DNA from: Chloroflexota bacterium
GTDB lineage: Bacteria; Chloroflexota; Dehalococcoidia; RBG-13-53-26
NCBI GenBank assembly: GCA_030616195.1
Contig: JAUWXW010000081.1
Coordinates: forward strand, 1 to 7,185
DNA: 7,185 bases
Direction of reading: 5' to 3'
Below the pieces are notes generated by a model. That model was not told where the DNA came from. It searched no databases and saw only the letters and a list, made by a program, of their open reading frames with translations. The number at the start of each line of letters is the position of its first letter. Position 1 is the first letter of the stretch. Position numbers and translations under genes: made by a program. Below, piece by piece: positions 5,450 through 7,185 of this stretch.

Positions 5450-5936
5450 GAAAGACATTCAACCACTTCAAATCTACAGGCTATTGCCACGCACCAACTG
5501 CAAGCAATGCGGTTGCCCTACCTGTTATGCCTTCGCCTTTGATCTCATAAGCAGAGACAAGCGACTGGCTGATTGTCCGGACCTTCTCACGGGAGAATTC
5601 AGTGATTCCTGCCGAATGCTGAACGAGATGCTGGGGGAAGGTGAGCGAATCGAAGGGACCGACCACGTGCTGGACAGGTCAAGATGTACCGGCTGCGGTG
5701 ATTGTGTTGTCGCTTGTAACAGAGCCCTGGAAACCGTTACTGTCGGCGGCAGGCTCTCTAGGCGTGAGCCGGTGCCCCCACCGCTGCAAACGGTCGATGG
5801 TAGCCTTCAGGTGATAAACTGGTCTAGCTGCAAACGCTCAGAGAAAGGGCTTGAGCTTTGCAACATATGCGCCGACAGGTGCCCCTTCAGCGCCCTAGAG
5901 CTGGTGAAATCAGAGGGAGACAGTGAGGAGGACTAA
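5442..5936 (+). CDS. Iron-sulfur protein: CdhE/AcsC-type Fe-S domain plus ferredoxin-like domain
   Basis: 164 residues from a TTG start. The N-terminal LPRTNCKQCGCPTCYAFAF (15-33) plus C45 gives C20-x2-C23-x4-C28-x16-C45. This is the small Fe-S domain found at the N-terminus of the corrinoid protein large subunit (CdhE/AcsC) and, in related form, in RnfB. The second half has CTGCGDCVVAC (82-92), a classic C-x2-C-x2-C-x3-C ferredoxin motif. It is followed by C130 and CNICADRCP (140-148), a second motif with an expanded first interval (C-x9-C-x2-C-x3-C). Three clusters are therefore possible. It has no transmembrane segment and ends in an acidic tail, so it looks like a soluble electron carrier subunit. 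Overlap with the FwdD-like gene suggests one complex in which it supplies electrons to, or drains them from, the Fwd-like core. It could also dock on a CODH/ACS component, given the CdhE-like domain; that is inference. Confidence 0.83.
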   Translation: MPKKDIQPLQIYRLLPRTNCKQCGCPTCYAFAFDLISRDKRLADCPDLLTGEFSDSCRMLNEMLGEGERIEGTDHVLDRSRCTGCGDCVVACNRALETVTVGGRLSRREPVPPPLQTVDGSLQVINWSSCKRSEKGLELCNICADRCPFSALELVKSEGDSEED

Positions 5937-7185
5937 CCGCTCTGTTTTGCCTCTCTCACGTGTTTTGGCAGCAGCCTGCGAAGTCTGCAGTGGTATCTGC
6001 CGAGTTCCATACCATAGCTGGCACAAAACTGTGATAGAGTCAGTAGCTCGCCATCACGATTTCTGGCCTTCGTAATCTTCAGCCCGTCGCCTTCCCACCC
6101 ATATTCCTCTCGCAATAGCTTAATTAATCGGATCCTGTGCCTCGTTGGTAGATCCAGGTGAGATCTTACGTAGAGGTGCCAATCTGGGGGCAGTTGGTTA
6201 TAGAAGAGACGGTATAGCTCGATGAGCAAGTCCAGGCGGGTGGCTCGGCCCTCTCTCATCTCTGACGTGGTCAAGAAGGTAGCTGCCAGCATAGTTAGCG
6301 CTTCCTCTTTGGTTTCTACCGGGACAATCAGATGTTCTGGTATCGGTTCGGTTTCTCTTTTACTACCATCTTCGCCATGGTACACCCACCACTTGCTCCG
6401 ATCATACCTGTTGCCGGGCAAATAGCGCCCCCAGTTCCATCCTGAAGTCGGACCTATCACAGTCCTTATTCCAAGGCGGCTGTAGGCGGCTGCTGCAGCA
6501 TACATCCTATCTGGCAACGCACCCCATACGAGTAGCGAGAAAGTACTATAGAAGGACCCCTCTCCTACCTCCGGAATACCCCCATATAGGGGGATACCGC
6601 CCGCGGCGCGCGAATACATGTACATATTATTGGCCAGGGAGGTCGCCGTGCAGCCTCCACAATTGACGAGAGACCTTGGCTCGACAGAGGACAGATACTG
6701 CTCAAAGATGTACTTCCCATTCTTTTCGTTGTAGCTGCGAGCTATCTCAGCTCCGGCGCATCCGGCTACAAAGACTATGCAGTTTCGCCTGACCAACTCA
6801 TAAGCCAGCCAGCCGAGGTCATCCCGGTAAGCATCGCCACAGCCCAGGATTACGATGATTCCGGGGGCATTGCCCCATACCATGGAAAAGGCCGATTGCA
6901 GTACCTCAGTCAGGGGGAGAGGCCCTCTTCCTGCCCTCATAACGAATCTATCGTTGTCTGCTTGTTTCCTCTCGGCTGCTACTATTATGTCCCGCAACCC
7001 CACGGCGCTAGGGGAGGCCTCCTCGCATTTGCCACAGAAGTAACAACCCCTTTCCGCTTCGAAGAAGCCATCCCAGTTGCCGTTGGCTAGCTGCCTGACC
7101 GCCCTAGATAGAGGCAGGCTATTAGGACAGGCGGTGGAGCAGAGGTCGGCATCCTCCCGGCATTTCTTTGCCCGTTCGATTGCGG
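5933..7185 (-). CDS. cdhA: CO dehydrogenase alpha subunit (CdhA)-like protein, C-terminal part (5' truncated by window edge)
   Basis: The frame is open to the window edge; 416 residues are visible, about half of a usual CdhA (recalled as 750-800 residues). A GTG at 7001-7003 is not a credible start because the family's Fe-S region lies upstream of it. In order: two degenerate ferredoxin motifs (C8-x6-C15-x3-C19-P-N and C47-x2-C50-x2-C53-x3-S57-P), then ILGCGDAYRDDLGWLAYEL (C115), VFVAGCAGAEIA (C142) and VNCGGCTATSLANN (C178). The last three match the C-cluster cysteines of CODH. Next come VWGALPDRMYAA, LGIRTVIGP, EHLIVPVETKEEAL and LHLYVRSHLDLP, all typical of archaeal-type CdhA. The family catalyses CO/CO2 interconversion at a Ni-Fe-S centre in the cytoplasm. 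Oddities: lost ferredoxin cysteines, Arg226 at a usual Lys position, and a basic C-terminal tail. It could be a divergent paralogue rather than the main CODH. Confidence 0.85.
   Translation of the reverse strand, partial: AIERAKKCREDADLCSTACPNSLPLSRAVRQLANGNWDGFFEAERGCYFCGKCEEASPSAVGLRDIIVAAERKQADNDRFVMRAGRGPLPLTEVLQSAFSMVWGNAPGIIVILGCGDAYRDDLGWLAYELVRRNCIVFVAGCAGAEIARSYNEKNGKYIFEQYLSSVEPRSLVNCGGCTATSLANNMYMYSRAAGGIPLYGGIPEVGEGSFYSTFSLLVWGALPDRMYAAAAAYSRLGIRTVIGPTSGWNWGRYLPGNRYDRSKWWVYHGEDGSKRETEPIPEHLIVPVETKEEALTMLAATFLTTSEMREGRATRLDLLIELYRLFYNQLPPDWHLYVRSHLDLPTRHRIRLIKLLREEYGWEGDGLKITKARNRDGELLTLSQFCASYGMELGRYHCRLRRLLPKHVREAKQSG

Noticed and set aside
5933..7003. CdhA-like gene starting at the GTG at 7001-7003
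   Set aside because: The frame stays open to the window edge, and the upstream codons encode the cysteine-rich region expected in CdhA, so this is an internal valine.

Overview
The window looks like part of the chromosome of a strict anaerobe that carries the carbon monoxide dehydrogenase / Wood-Ljungdahl type of C1 metabolism. The best markers are a CooC-type nickel-insertion ATPase, the C-terminal half of an archaeal-type CO dehydrogenase alpha subunit (CdhA family), and relatives of formylmethanofuran dehydrogenase subunits B and D. These genes occur in archaea (methanogens and relatives) and in some anaerobic bacteria, including Chloroflexota/Dehalococcoidia. Strong Shine-Dalgarno sites, TTG starts and REP-like hairpin repeats make me lean towards a bacterium such as a Chloroflexote, but the sequence alone does not settle the domain.

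Bases 1-3389 (+ strand) hold a tight three-gene operon: the C-terminal end of a BchI/MoxR-type AAA+ ATPase, then cooC, then a 738-residue BchD-like protein with an AAA+ domain and a VWA domain. The AAA+ domain of the 738-residue protein has lost its Walker B glutamate and arginine finger, whereas the upstream partner keeps the arginine. This matches the active/inactive subunit split of magnesium chelatase. With cooC lodged between them, the pair is a candidate metal-insertion or remodelling machine for a nickel CO dehydrogenase.

Bases 3390-3818 are non-coding. They contain two copies of a repeat with a 131-bp period. Each copy carries a 57-bp element able to fold into two hairpins closed by an outer stem, followed by a second conserved block. 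There is no convincing promoter.

Bases 3819-5936 (+ strand) hold three overlapping, probably translationally coupled genes: an FwdB-like molybdopterin/iron-sulfur protein, an FwdD-like molybdopterin-binding protein and an iron-sulfur protein. The iron-sulfur protein joins a CdhE/AcsC-type Fe-S domain to a ferredoxin-like domain. FwdA (amidohydrolase) and FwdC are absent from the window. In the FwdB-like protein the place of the metal-ligand Cys and neighbouring His is taken by Ser-Tyr, so ordinary formylmethanofuran dehydrogenase chemistry is doubtful.

Bases 5933-7185 (- strand) encode the C-terminal 416 residues of a CdhA-like protein that runs off the right edge. It converges on the Fwd-like operon with interlocked stop codons. 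Its three C-cluster cysteines are present, but its ferredoxin motifs are degenerate and a likely catalytic lysine position is arginine. Taken together, the window may hold a divergent CODH-type enzyme, its maturation machinery and a non-canonical Fwd-like redox module.
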